Below are positions 44,820 to 54,849 of a stretch of 64,000 nucleotides of DNA, one piece after another. Below the pieces are notes generated by a model. That model was not told where the DNA came from. It saw nothing but the letters and a program-made list of their open reading frames with translations, and searched no databases. The translations under genes and the position numbers were made by a program. This DNA is from Armillaria gallica. Lineage: Eukaryota; Basidiomycota; Agaricomycetes; Agaricales; Physalacriaceae. The number at the start of each line of letters is the position of its first letter. Within the stretch, counting starts at the first letter, position 1. The stretch spans positions 1,178,001 to 1,242,000 of the forward strand of contig JBANDB010000011.1 in NCBI GenBank assembly GCA_037576215.1, read 5' to 3'.

Positions 44820-46407
44820 TCACAGCAGATACACAAATGACGGAGCCAAGTCTCCATCCATCCCTTGAACGTTCCGTTCCAGCATCTTCGCCTTCTTTCG
44901 ATTCATCCACACGAAATACCACAAGCACAACGCAGACCCCACAGCCATCCCGCCACTGAACGCCACCATCACTCTTGTCCCAAGTACGTACTGGGGCGCC
45001 GTGCTCCAGCTCCCCATCAACCACGTCGACAGGATTCCTCCAACACTCGACAAGATGAATGCGATAGCGATCGCCGTTGCACGGCGAACGTGCGGTGCTG
45101 AATTGGTCGAGTTCCACGATGCCAACGCCGGAGTGGCGGCGTACACGCCAGGTATGGAGAGAAAGAGACTGCCATACCGGGTGTGTGCCGACGACGATGC
45201 GAGAAATATGATGAATCCTATCAAGGTGATGATAGAGGTCACAATACAAACAAGGCCTCGCACAGGGAACCTGTCGCATAGGTAGGCGGTCACCACCGAC
45301 AACGCAAAGGCGGTAGCAAACGGCGGTACACTCATGAGCTGCGAGCGAGCTGCCGTGTATCCCAAGCTCTGGACAATCGACGGGGTAAAGCTACGAAAAA
45401 TCATGTCAGAAGATTTGATCAGAGCGACATGAGAGGGGAAATACGTACAACGCCAAGCCAAAGAGAACAGCACCCAAAAAGAAGAATACAACACTGATGA
45501 TCCAAACGTGGGGTGCGACGAGTGCCTTCCTCACTTCCCTCCACTCAAACCTCTCTCCTCCAGACTCGGCAACCTGACTGGCCACATAGTCGCGTTCTGC
45601 TGGACGTAAAAATCTCGCAGCCATAGCATCCCGAGGCATAAGAAAGTAGCTCATAAGACCCCAAGCGACGGTGAATCCGCCTTCCAGGATGAATATCCAT
45701 CGCCACCCTGCACGTCCACCTACGCCGTCCATACGTATGATACCGTAAGCAAGAATTCCTGAGAACGCTCCTGATAGAGAGGCGGAAGCGAAAAATGCCG
45801 CTACGCGGGTGGTCATCTTGGCACGAGGGTAGAAATGCGTCAGGTATAATACCAGTCCGGGGAAGACACCGCCTTCGAAGACGCCGAGGAAGAACCGACA
45901 GGCAAGGAGGCCGCCATAGCTCGTCACCACTCCTTGAAGGGTGGTGACGATGCCCCAGCTGATCAATATGGTGGGAAGGAGATAATTCGGTCCGATGACC
46001 TGAGTGGGTGTCAATGAGTTTGAGACGATTGGAAAGATGCAGTCTGACGTACTCGAAGCAGAAGATTTGAGGGTAGCTCAGTAGCAAGATTCGTAACGTA
46101 GGTAACGGTCAAAGCAATGCTATACTGCTTGTTTGTCATTTGGAGATCGCGCTGAAGGCCTGCAATGCGCGCGTTGCCGATATTCGTTCTGTCCTGTGCT
46201 AGCTTTCAGTGATCCAAGGAATCGAAACGACGATGAACAACGCACCAGGAACGACAAAAAATAGAACATTGCTATGACTGGCAGCAGAAACAAGTCCAGC
46301 TTCAGCCATACCCTCCTTGCCGACACTACATCAAGTTCGATGCTGTGATGGCTCTCTTCGCTGTTGGGACCTTTTGCATCGTGCTTGTCCTGAAGGGAGT
46401 CGACCAT
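44820..46407 (-). CDS. MFS transporter, ACS/Dal5 (allantoate permease) type, copy 1
   Basis: Four exons (46407-46246, 46193-46053, 45999-45449, 45390-44820) encode 474 residues. It is a plasma-membrane proton symporter of the anion:cation symporter branch, which takes up organic anions such as allantoate, nicotinate, pantothenate or similar carboxylates. Visible marks: a cytosolic N-terminus, RRVWLKLDLFLLPVIAMFYF (TM1), DRTNIGNARIAGL just after TM1 (the ACS signature), GPNYLLP, CRFFLGVFEGGVFPG (TM4), and GWRWIFILEG followed by a central loop (ERDYVASQVAES...FEWREVRKAL). Six further hydrophobic segments follow in the second half. Relative to copy 2, TM2/3 reads VTYVTNLATELPSN rather than VTYVPYILIELPLN, a change in a normally conserved segment. 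The substrate is unknown. Confidence 0.9.
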
Positions 46408-46435
46408 GATTGTTAGAGATAACGGAACAGTGAAA

Positions 46436-46443
46436 TATATATA
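46436..46443 (-). promoter_or_regulatory. TATA box of MFS copy 1
   Basis: TATATATA, 29 bp upstream of the ATG. Copy 2 has the same element at the same place. Confidence 0.5.
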
Positions 46444-47081
46444 CACACAAGGTCATGGGATAAAAAATTCCGTCACCCAGGAGTGATCTTGCACGAATGT
46501 TTACATAAACAGCGAAAGAAAATGGCTGCGCTGTTATCTCCTAAATAAAGGGCTACTGCTGGTTAGATATCCTGGCTGTGGTAATCCGGAATGCGAATGA
46601 GGATCGAACTGGACGACAAGAAAAATGAAGTGAACCTTATCTATTCTCCCGTCGTAAGCAATACGGCTCCTTCCATTCTCCATTCTCCGATGACCAGAAC
46701 AGAGCACGATTTCTTCCAGGCCGGTGTAGACAGAACAATTTTACCTTAGGAGGGTTCCGTAGCGCGTGCGATGGCCACGGTGCCGACGACGAGAGTGAGA
46801 ACATGGTAGTTCATTGCCAAAACGTAACGAGTCGTACATATTTGGAACAGAGGCTATTGAAATGCATTTGATATTCTTTCATGCGTCATAATCAACGTCA
46901 CACGCGGCCATGTTTTGTCACCGGTCGCGGCGTAGCATGCTGGAGGCGCAGCCGCCGAGGGAGTTTTTTGCACGACTATTTTTCCACATTTGATCAAGTG
47001 CGAGCAATTTAAACCTATCCTATCCAGCGAAATGGATACTGTTTGCTGTTCGTTCGTATGGGAAGGAAAGATTTGGGGACT
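46444..47081. other. Divergent promoter region
   Basis: The first ~450 bp are homologous to the upstream region of MFS copy 2 (51460-51880). Shared stretches include GAAAATGAAGTGAACCTTATCT and GCAATACGGC-CCTTC. No gene is present. Confidence 0.5.
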
Positions 47082-47093
47082 CGGCAATTGCCG
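47082..47093. promoter_or_regulatory. Palindrome CGGCAATTGCCG, copy 4
   Basis: An exact copy, 52 bp upstream of the ATG of the intact F-box/LRR-like gene, a position compatible with a core promoter site. Confidence 0.5.
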
Positions 47094-47144
47094 CTACTGG
47101 ATCATGATACCTCCAATCTCGTCCTTTCCTTTCATCTTTCCATC

Positions 47145-48916
47145 ATGACCAGCCCACCTTTGGCATTGTCAGTAACATCGTAAGACCTTCATACACGTAT
47201 TCCTACTCATATACTTACTTATTCTCAGCGACGACTCTCCTCCGATGCACCGCCTCTTTACCATCCCGGAGTTGGTCACAGCAATTATCAGAGAGCTTGC
47301 TTGGATGCAGCCGCTTGTCCACGGTCCTCTCACTGTCTGTAAACTATGGGCAGACATCGTCATGGACTTGATTTGGCAGGACATAAATGATCTTAGGACC
47401 ATTTTCCGTCTGCTAGCACCTGTTGAAGAGCAAGCTTCAGAGGACGAAGACGTCGTTCATGATTTGTATTGTGTGAGTCAGACAAATAACATGTACCGTA
47501 ATGACACTAATTATACATTTGTTCGGCTGACAGTCATTCAAAACTCTCCCTACACCGAGTGGATGGGCGCGCTTTGACTTATACAGACGGCGAGTGCGCG
47601 CCCTGGATAATAACCACGATGAGGTGTTGTACATGAGTTTTCGTCCCGTCATAAACGATATCGCTGTGCTTCGGCCTGACACTATGGCCCTTTTCCCCAA
47701 TCTCACCGAACTTTTCTGGTCATACGCTCATGGCGATTTGTGGCGCGAGTCGGTTTTCTTCATGCACAAGGGCATCAAAAAGTTTTCCCTTATGCTTTGG
47801 CTAGGAGAACCTGGTGGTCAAGATACCATCTTGCAATATTTCGAGCACATAGCCATGCGTATGCCGCATCTTCAGAGCTTTAATTTGAATCTCTGCCCTT
47901 ACGATGCTACCGCAGAGTCTCAAGCTCATATTGGTCCCGCGCTTTCATGGCTTCTTCCCAAATTACGGTTTCTCACAGCCCTCACCCTTCCCCCAATGGT
48001 AGACGCCTACAACGTCATTTCCTCAACAGCATCTCTTCCCAATCTCGAAACCATCCACGCCAACATCGATGTAACCATAGATAGGTCATTGTTCTCCGTC
48101 TCTGCCCCGAGTCCCCCCACTTCCAATGTCACGTTATCCTGCAGCCTCCAAAGCCTCAGCCTTGGTATTTCTTATTCAGAGGCCACTACTCATCTCCTCT
48201 GTACGGAGTTCCCTGTGTTGATCAAGCTGTCTTTATGGTCGCACAAGTCCGAGTCCCAGATATCTACCCGGACACTCACGAGGGCTATAGCACTACATTG
48301 CAAATCCCTACGCGATATCTCGCTCGTAGCTGACGCATTGGATGCACCTGCGGACGGGCTTGACCTCCTTACCGACGGACGTATAACACTCGCTGATATC
48401 CAACCGTTGTTCGGCTGCCGCAGTGTTGTACGCTTTTCGATCACCCATGTATTACCCCTTCAGCTCACCAACAACGACATCAGGAACCTCCTCCAAAATT
48501 GGGGCACGGTCGTTGATTTATCCCTTAATCATTCTCCGTCGCACATGTTGCCACTAGATGTGTCCGAACCATATTCCGACTGGGAAACTCTAGTCGTTAT
48601 CACCGAGCATGGAGGTCACCTGGAGCATTTGGGTCTCCATCTCAATGGTTTTGCGAAAATTCCTCTTTGCGTGGGCATGGCGTCATTGCCCAAATTAAAG
48701 CAACTGAGCGTCGGAACTTCAAAAATTCCCTCTAAAATGAAGGATGTGCTGGGTCCCGCTCGGTTTCTCAGCCAGTTTCTTACCCTTCAGTGTTGGCTAC
48801 AGTACTCCTACAAGTGCCTAGACCGTACGGGGTGGGATATCCTATCCGAATTGCTAGAGTCTTTTATTCGGGTGAGGATGGAAGAACAGGAGTCCGCTAG
48901 GACACGGGTCCGCTAA
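47145..48916 (+). CDS. F-box/LRR-like protein (intact)
   Basis: Exons 47145-47179, 47229-47472 and 47534-48916 encode 553 residues. The N-terminus (residues about 20-60: LFTIPELVTAIIREL, then CKLWADIVMDLIWQDI) has the layout of an F-box helix pair followed by the W-x-D segment seen in many agaricomycete F-box proteins. The rest is a string of leucine-rich, repeat-like segments (FPNLTELFWSY, MPHLQSFNLNLCP, LPNLETIHANI, LKQLSVGTS). The expected role is substrate recognition in an SCF ubiquitin ligase. The exon 1 donor GTAAGA was chosen because it alone joins in frame. Two decayed relatives (43196-43805 and 52085-53400) lie in opposite orientation. The F-box assignment is by pattern; the F-box core is not strongly canonical. 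Confidence 0.78.
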
Positions 48917-49812
48917 ATGAAATTTCCATCAAAAATAGAACGGAAATCTTGCATATGCTGACTCAAGCTGCACTAATAATAGTGGTTATCACGGCTGTGC
49001 GTGTGCGTAGTGATATCAACATGTTAATCAATAGTGGTAATGGAATGATATTATTGAAGCAAGAAAACAGAAAGACGGGTCAAAGGCAGCATCTACATAT
49101 CGCACTGGTTACCGGACGTGACAGAACGCATTGCCTGGAAGTACTCACCAGTCAATTCTTGGAGCCTCAACAATGCCGAGAGACCGAAGCGAGGCCATTC
49201 CGGCTTATTCGAGCGAGAATGCCAGCTCCTTCTTTCTTTAGAGGCTATCCCCCATAGTAGCCTAGAAGATTCGAGAAGAAATTACGATGAGGTACTTAAC
49301 GCTGGTACTAAGTTTGACATGAAACACATACTTGCAAGTTGGATGTAACATCAAGTACCAACATGAGAGCCACGACAACCTCACAGCACCTTGATCTACG
49401 CTTCGGACCTGTCCTTGGAGACAGTTAGACCCAAAATTAGGGATCGGAGCGGATCACATACGAACCAGGAGCGACGAGCCAGGGCAGCGGGGGCTATATA
49501 AGTATTTCAGCCGAAGCTAGCGCCGTATGCTCTCATTTACTATACACTTCCGCATCGATAATATTTGGGATCACTTACGCCCCTAGGGGCCCACGGGTGG
49601 TGCGCACGATGGGAACAAGAAATGGATATTTATTGAATAGCATCTAAATTTCCAATCGGTACATCCCACGCCGTGACCAGTAAGGTTTCTCATCTGGAAG
49701 TTTAGTGTTTAGACCATAGAAAGAAAGATCGTTGGGGACATACAGATTTCAATCTGAACGAGGTCGATGGTCATCAATCTCATCGTGTATAAATGAAGGG
49801 AACAACTTACCA
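48917..49812. other. 3' flank and duplicated intergenic sequence
   Basis: No gene was recognised. A TATA-like GGCTATATAAG lies near 49494, resembling one near 41241; no coding region follows either. Confidence 0.4.
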
Positions 49813-51399
49813 TCACAATAGATACATAAATGTCGGAGCCAAATCTCCATCCATCCCTTTAATCTCCTGTCCCAGCATCTTCTTCTTCTTCTGATTCATC
49901 CACACGAAGTACCCTAAGCACAGCGCAGACCCCAAAGCTATCCCGCCGTTGAACGCTATCATCACGCGCGTTCCAAGTACATACTTGGGCGCAGTGCTTA
50001 AGCTCCCCAGTAACCATGTGGACAGTATTCCCCCTGCATTTAGCATCATAAATCCAATGGCAATCGCTGTCGCACGACGAACGTGCGGTGCTGAATTCGT
50101 CGCGTTCCATGTCAACAACGTCGGGGTGGAGGTATACACACCAGGTATCGACAGAAAGAGGCTGCCATACTGGGTCTTTGCTGATGACGAGGTGAGGAAT
50201 ATGGTGAATCCTACCAATGCGGCGATGTTGGAGGCGATAACAACAATACCGCGGATATGATGCCGATCGCATAGATAGGCACTCGTCAGTGACAATGCAA
50301 AGGCGGCTGCAAACGGTGGTACACTCATGAGCTGCGCACGAGCAACAGTGTATCCCAAGCTCTGAACAATCGACGGGGTAAAGCTATGAATGATAGAGTC
50401 AGAATATTTGATCAGACCGACATGAGAGGGGAAATACGTACAAGGCCAAGCCATTGAGAAGAGCACCCGAAAAGAAGAATGCGACGCTAAGGACCCAAAC
50501 GTGCGGCGCGAGGAATGCCTTCCTCACTTCTCTCCACTCAAATTTCTCTCCTCCAGAGTCAGCAACCTGACTGGCCACATAGTCGCGTTCTGCAGAACGC
50601 AAAAATTTCACAGCCATAGCATCCCGAGGCATGAGAAAGTAGCTCATAAGGCCCCAAGCGACGGTGAACGCGCCCTCGAGGATGAATATCCACCGCCATC
50701 CTGCACGCCCACCTACACCGTCCATTCGTATGATGCCATATGCGAGGATTCCTGAGAACGCGGTTGAAAGCAAGGCAAAAGCGAAAAATGTGGCAATACG
50801 GGTGGTCATCTTTGCACGAGGGTAGAAATTGGTGAGGTATAATATCATACCAGGGAAGACACCGCCTTCGAAGACGCCGAGGAAGAACCGACAGGCGAGG
50901 AGGCCGCCATAGCTCGTCACCACTCCTTGAAGAACGGTGGCAATGCCCCAGATGGTCATTAAGGTGGGAAGAAGATAGTTCGGTCCAATGACCTGAGTGG
51001 GCGCAATAAGCTCGGGAATGCTGGAAATTTGCATATCGACGTACTCGGAGCAGTAGATTTAAGGGCAGTTCTATAAGAATATACGGGACGTATGTGACGG
51101 TCAGCGCGATGCTATACTGCTTGTTTGTCATTTGAAGGTCGTGTTGGAGGCCTGCAATGCGCGCGTTGCCGATATTCGCTCTGTCCTGTGGCGACTTTCA
51201 GTGATCGAAGGAATCAAAAGGACAAAGAAAAACGTACCAGGAACGACAAGAAATAGAACATCCCCATAACTGGCAGCAGAAACAAGTCGAGCTTGAGCCA
51301 AACCCTCCTCGCGGACACTGCATCAAGCTGAACGCTGTGAGAGCTCTCCTCGCCGTTGAGGCCTTTCGCATCGTGAGCGTCCTGAAGGGAATGGGCCAT
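49813..51399 (-). CDS. MFS transporter, ACS/Dal5 (allantoate permease) type, copy 2
   Basis: Four exons (51399-51238, 51185-51045, 50992-50442, 50383-49813) have exactly the same lengths as copy 1 (162, 141, 551 and 571 nt) and encode 474 residues. All ACS landmarks are present: the first TM after RRVWLKLDLFLLPVMGMFYF, the aspartate-led segment after the first intron, VTYVPYILIELPLNLLLR, CRFFLGVFEGGVFPG, GWRWIFILEG and ERDYVASQVADSGG. The segments SLGYTVARAQLMSVPPFAAA and SAPHVRRATAIAIGF are shared with copy 1. It should be a plasma-membrane organic-anion symporter with a substrate close to that of copy 1. Promoter and flanks are also duplicated. Confidence 0.92.
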
Positions 51400-51431
51400 A
51401 ATTATCAGAGATCATGACATGAACAATGGGA

Positions 51432-51439
51432 TATATATA
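51432..51439 (-). promoter_or_regulatory. TATA box of MFS copy 2
   Basis: TATATATA, 33 bp upstream of the ATG. Confidence 0.5.
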
Positions 51440-52084
51440 CCCACAAACAATCGCAAGGTCATGGGAGAAGGAACGAGTGATGAACCAAAGATATTTGCAG
51501 AAAGAATGGTACAGAGAACGGAAATGGACTGTTATCTATCCTCTCCACAATAGAAAGGTTATCACTGGTTAGTTATCCTGGCTGCAGTGTCCCTGAACGC
51601 GACGACGAGAGTCCAACCGGACAGAAAATGAAGTGAACCTTATCTGTGTACTCTCCCGGTCGTACGCAATACGGCACCTTCTGTTCTCCATCGAGGACGA
51701 CCAAAATAGCACACAATTCTCGAGGCATGTGTAACGTGCCATGCGGTGGCCACAGTCTCAAAGGTAAGAGCCTGGAACATGGTTGTTCATTGTCGAAACG
51801 CACTGGCGGGATAAGAGTTAGAAGCCAATGCTTTTGGATATTCTTTCGCACGCTATGCGTCATGCGACATGATGGCCCTTACTAGCGGCCTTGCCACGCC
51901 GCCGAGCCTTTCGACGTCGATTGTACGCGCACAAGTATGACAATGGCCATCGTCATCTTCATTAGTGCAGATTTCTGTTCCTCGCCAGTGACATTGCAAG
52001 GCTCCCGATTACATCTTCTGTGAAAATGGCGAAAGAGAATGCATACAGAAACGTGACATCGAATTCCTGATGAAGATTTCATCT
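51440..52084. other. Promoter region of MFS copy 2, duplicated
   Basis: Homologous to 46444-46900. No gene was recognised. Confidence 0.5.
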
Positions 52085-53400
52085 AGACCCGTGTCCTAGT
52101 TCATTCCAGTTCTTCCATCCCCGCCCGAATAAAAGACTCTAGTAATTCGGATAGGGCACCCCATCCCGCACGGTCTGGAGACATAAAGGCGCAGTGTACC
52201 CGACACTGCAGAGTAAGAAGCTGACTGAGAAATCGGGCGGCCTCCTTCGTTTTGACATTCCGATCTTCAGCTGGATCAATTCAGGAAACGATGGCATACT
52301 GGCGCACGGAGGAACTTGCGCAAAACCGTTGAGATAGAGACCTAATCTCTCCAGGTGCCCACCGTCTCGGCGATAACGGCCAGAGTTTCCCAGTCGGAAT
52401 ATGGATGATAAACATCTGACGGTAAAAAATACGTCGATGAAGGGTTGAGAACAAGCTCTTTGAGTGTGTCCCAGTTCTGGAGGATGCTCTTGATGTCATC
52501 GTTGGATAGCTGAAGGGGGCATGCGTGGTAGATCGAAAACGGACAACACTGCGGCAGTGGAACAATGACTGGATGTCTGTAAGCGATATACGTCCGTCGG
52601 GAGGGACGTCATGCTCGTTTTCCGTCGAATCATATACATCAGATATTATTGATATGTCGCGTAGGAATTTGCAACGTAATGATATGGTCCTAGTGAGTAT
52701 CCGAGTAGCTTTCGGGGACTCGGGCTTGTATGACTAGTGTTGTGAAAGGCCGGGCTGGGCTGGGCTGGGCTTTTAAGGCTTGGGCCGGGCTTGAGCAGGC
52801 TAAGACTCAGTAAATTCATAAGCCCGAGCCTTGAGCCCAAGCCCTACAAGGCTCAGGCCGGGCTCAGGCTTTTGACTCAAAATATACTTACATTCATTAG
52901 GGGTCATTAGATGTTAGTATTCATTAAGAGATAGCCTTACAAGTCAGATTTACTATCTATTGAACCATGCTAGTCATTTCATAGAAATTGACATTAAGAA
53001 CGAAGATTCACCACCTCTCAAGCCCGAGCCTTGAGCAAGCCTTACTAGCAGGCCGGGCTTTTCAGGGCTGGGTCAGGCTGGGCTGGGTCGGGCTTAAGGC
53101 TTGAAGCCCGGCCTTTCACAACACTATGTACGACTGTAAAGACAGCTTGGTCAACACGGGGAATTCTGTACAGAGGAGATGGGTAGTGGCATCGAAATAA
53201 GAAATTGCAAGGCTGAGGCTTCGGAGTTTGCTGGATAATGTGACAGGAGAAGTGGGAGGAGAGGCAAAAAACAAGGATCTACTCATGTACTTGTTAATGT
53301 GAGCATTGATGGTTTTGATATTGGGAAGGGATGCAGTTGAAGAAATGACATCGTACAGGTCTAGCATTGGGGTGATCTCGAGGAAGGAAGGAAGTTGGTT
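52085..53400 (-). pseudogene. F-box/LRR-like gene relic 2, interrupted by a MITE
   Basis: It starts (5' side, near 53400) at the equivalent of VDAYNVISSTASLPN (here LDLYDVISSTASLPN) and runs to the end of the intact homologue at 47145. The N-terminal ~130 residues, including the F-box, are missing. Several frameshifts lie between about 52600 and 52200 (for example HCRSVVRF is followed by shifted sequence). A 382 bp element at 52745-53126 splits the leucine-rich part. It is not functional. Confidence 0.8.
52737..53134. mobile_element. hAT-type MITE (382 bp) with 8 bp target duplication
   Basis: The element spans 52745-53126. The left end TAGTGTTGTGAAAGGCCGGG and the reverse-complemented right end are identical for at least 22 bases. 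The flanks TGTATGAC (52737-52744) and TGTACGAC (53127-53134) are 8 bp target duplications with one mismatch. Ends beginning TAG-GTTG and an 8 bp duplication are hallmarks of the hAT superfamily. The interior lacks a coding frame and is rich in GGGCT/AGCCC repeats that could form a large hairpin. Confidence 0.9.
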
Positions 53401-53619
53401 TTATTAGTCGTCGTGGCTCCTTAACAGAAACGTAACGACATCTGTACTACAGAGAGCTATCTACACTGAACCAATAGGAAGACGTCAAACTGCTACGGGA
53501 CCGAACCTATCCCATGCTCTGCCGCTTTGGTCCAGCCCCCTCGTGAGTACTCCCTCATGGCCTCGGCAATGGGAAGGTGAGAAATAAGAAAGAAACAATC
53601 ATATCCTACATGGGGGCTG

Positions 53620-54175
53620 AAGTCAATCTGAGAAAGAAGAAGATCAATCAAGTACTAGAAGCCACAATATTGAATACGAACCGCTGGCGCACCGTCCTCT
53701 CCCTGCAGACCATGTATATGCTGAGGCCTCTTATCAGCAAAGTCATGTAGGTCCGTCAGTCAATATGAGCCATTTACGACTGGGTCCGGGACTGGATTCC
53801 AGGAACACTAGACAAATTTCAACATGCCGTCTATAACGAGAAGATAGAGAGGTAGTTTTTTACTGGCGTAGTAGAGACGATAGCCGTTGGGGAGACCTCT
53901 TCGTCTTCTTCCGTTAGCCCATGCACGGGTGCCCAGAGTCGACATGAATAGCGTACAAGAGAAGATTAGGAACTATACCCTGACAAATGGGACGTCTGAA
54001 TCAGATGAATCGGACGGTATTATGATGGCTCTCTGTTTCACACGATTCTGTAACTTTATAGATGACTATAGGCTGATCAGACAAGAGAGTAGACAAGTAC
54101 AGGGCAACTCACGGGACCTGGAGAAGGTAATGGCTCCTCCTCGTCGCTTGTCTCTGCAAAGCCAGGTTTAACAGT
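53620..54175 (+). repeat. Duplicated segment, block B
   Basis: Colinear with block A (39780-40345) and also followed by a coiled-coil gene copy. It keeps a recognisable open piece (SESDESDGIMMALCFTRFCN, FIDDYRLIRQESRQVQGNSR) corresponding to a shifted frame in block A. The parent gene was not identified. Confidence 0.6.
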
Positions 54176-54201
54176 GTCGACATATCAGCACTAGTAAATA
54201 C

Positions 54202-54576
54202 TCAAGGAAATAATGATGTCACCACTGCGTCTTTTTTAGTAGGCACAGTTTCTCCTGCGATATGCTCCAAACCTCGGGGAGCTGGAGACTGTGACGCAGT
54301 ATTATGTCGTCAACGAGAGAACGAACACTGGAGATCATTAAGAGACATGAACCGCAGCTCTTGAGTCCGCTAGACGTTCTTCCAAATCCGACACCCTTCG
54401 CTTGAGATCGGCAGCTTCGCAATCAACCCTTTCCTCCTCACTTTGCAGCTTACCCAACTCTTATCTTTTCTTCCCTACTTGCAGTCTAAACTTGTCTCGT
54501 TGAACTCGGAGCTCGACGATGGCATATTGGAGAGGCGTTCGTTCTCCTTTGTAAGGCTTTTGATGGTGCGGGGCAT
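54202..54576 (-). pseudogene. Coiled-coil protein gene, copy 3 (frameshifted)
   Basis: Exon 1 (54576-54353) is 224 nt, two more than in the intact copy, owing to an inserted AT near 54523 that shifts the frame right after ENERLSN. A TAA also replaces a Gln codon further on. Exon 2 (54288-54202) begins SPAPRGLEHIAGETV and is closely related to exon 2 of copy 1. It is non-functional. Confidence 0.7.
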
Positions 54577-54849
54577 GATGGGCGTGAAGAAGCGAAAAGC
54601 ACAAATTGAAATAATTTGAGATCGGGTATGAAATTTTGAAAAGCGGTCCAGTTGTCACTGTGACATTGACGAGCAGCGCCTATTTGTTCGTCCGACAATT
54701 TGGTCTAGCAAATGCCCCTGTTCTCCCTTCCCGGATAAAGGATCACCTTGCTTGTCAAGGTCTCTCCCCCCCCTTATTGGAAGCCATTTTTCGTCTCATT
54801 TTCAACATATCCAGTAGCGGCAGCTGCGTGCCGGCCTCCGATTCTTCCC

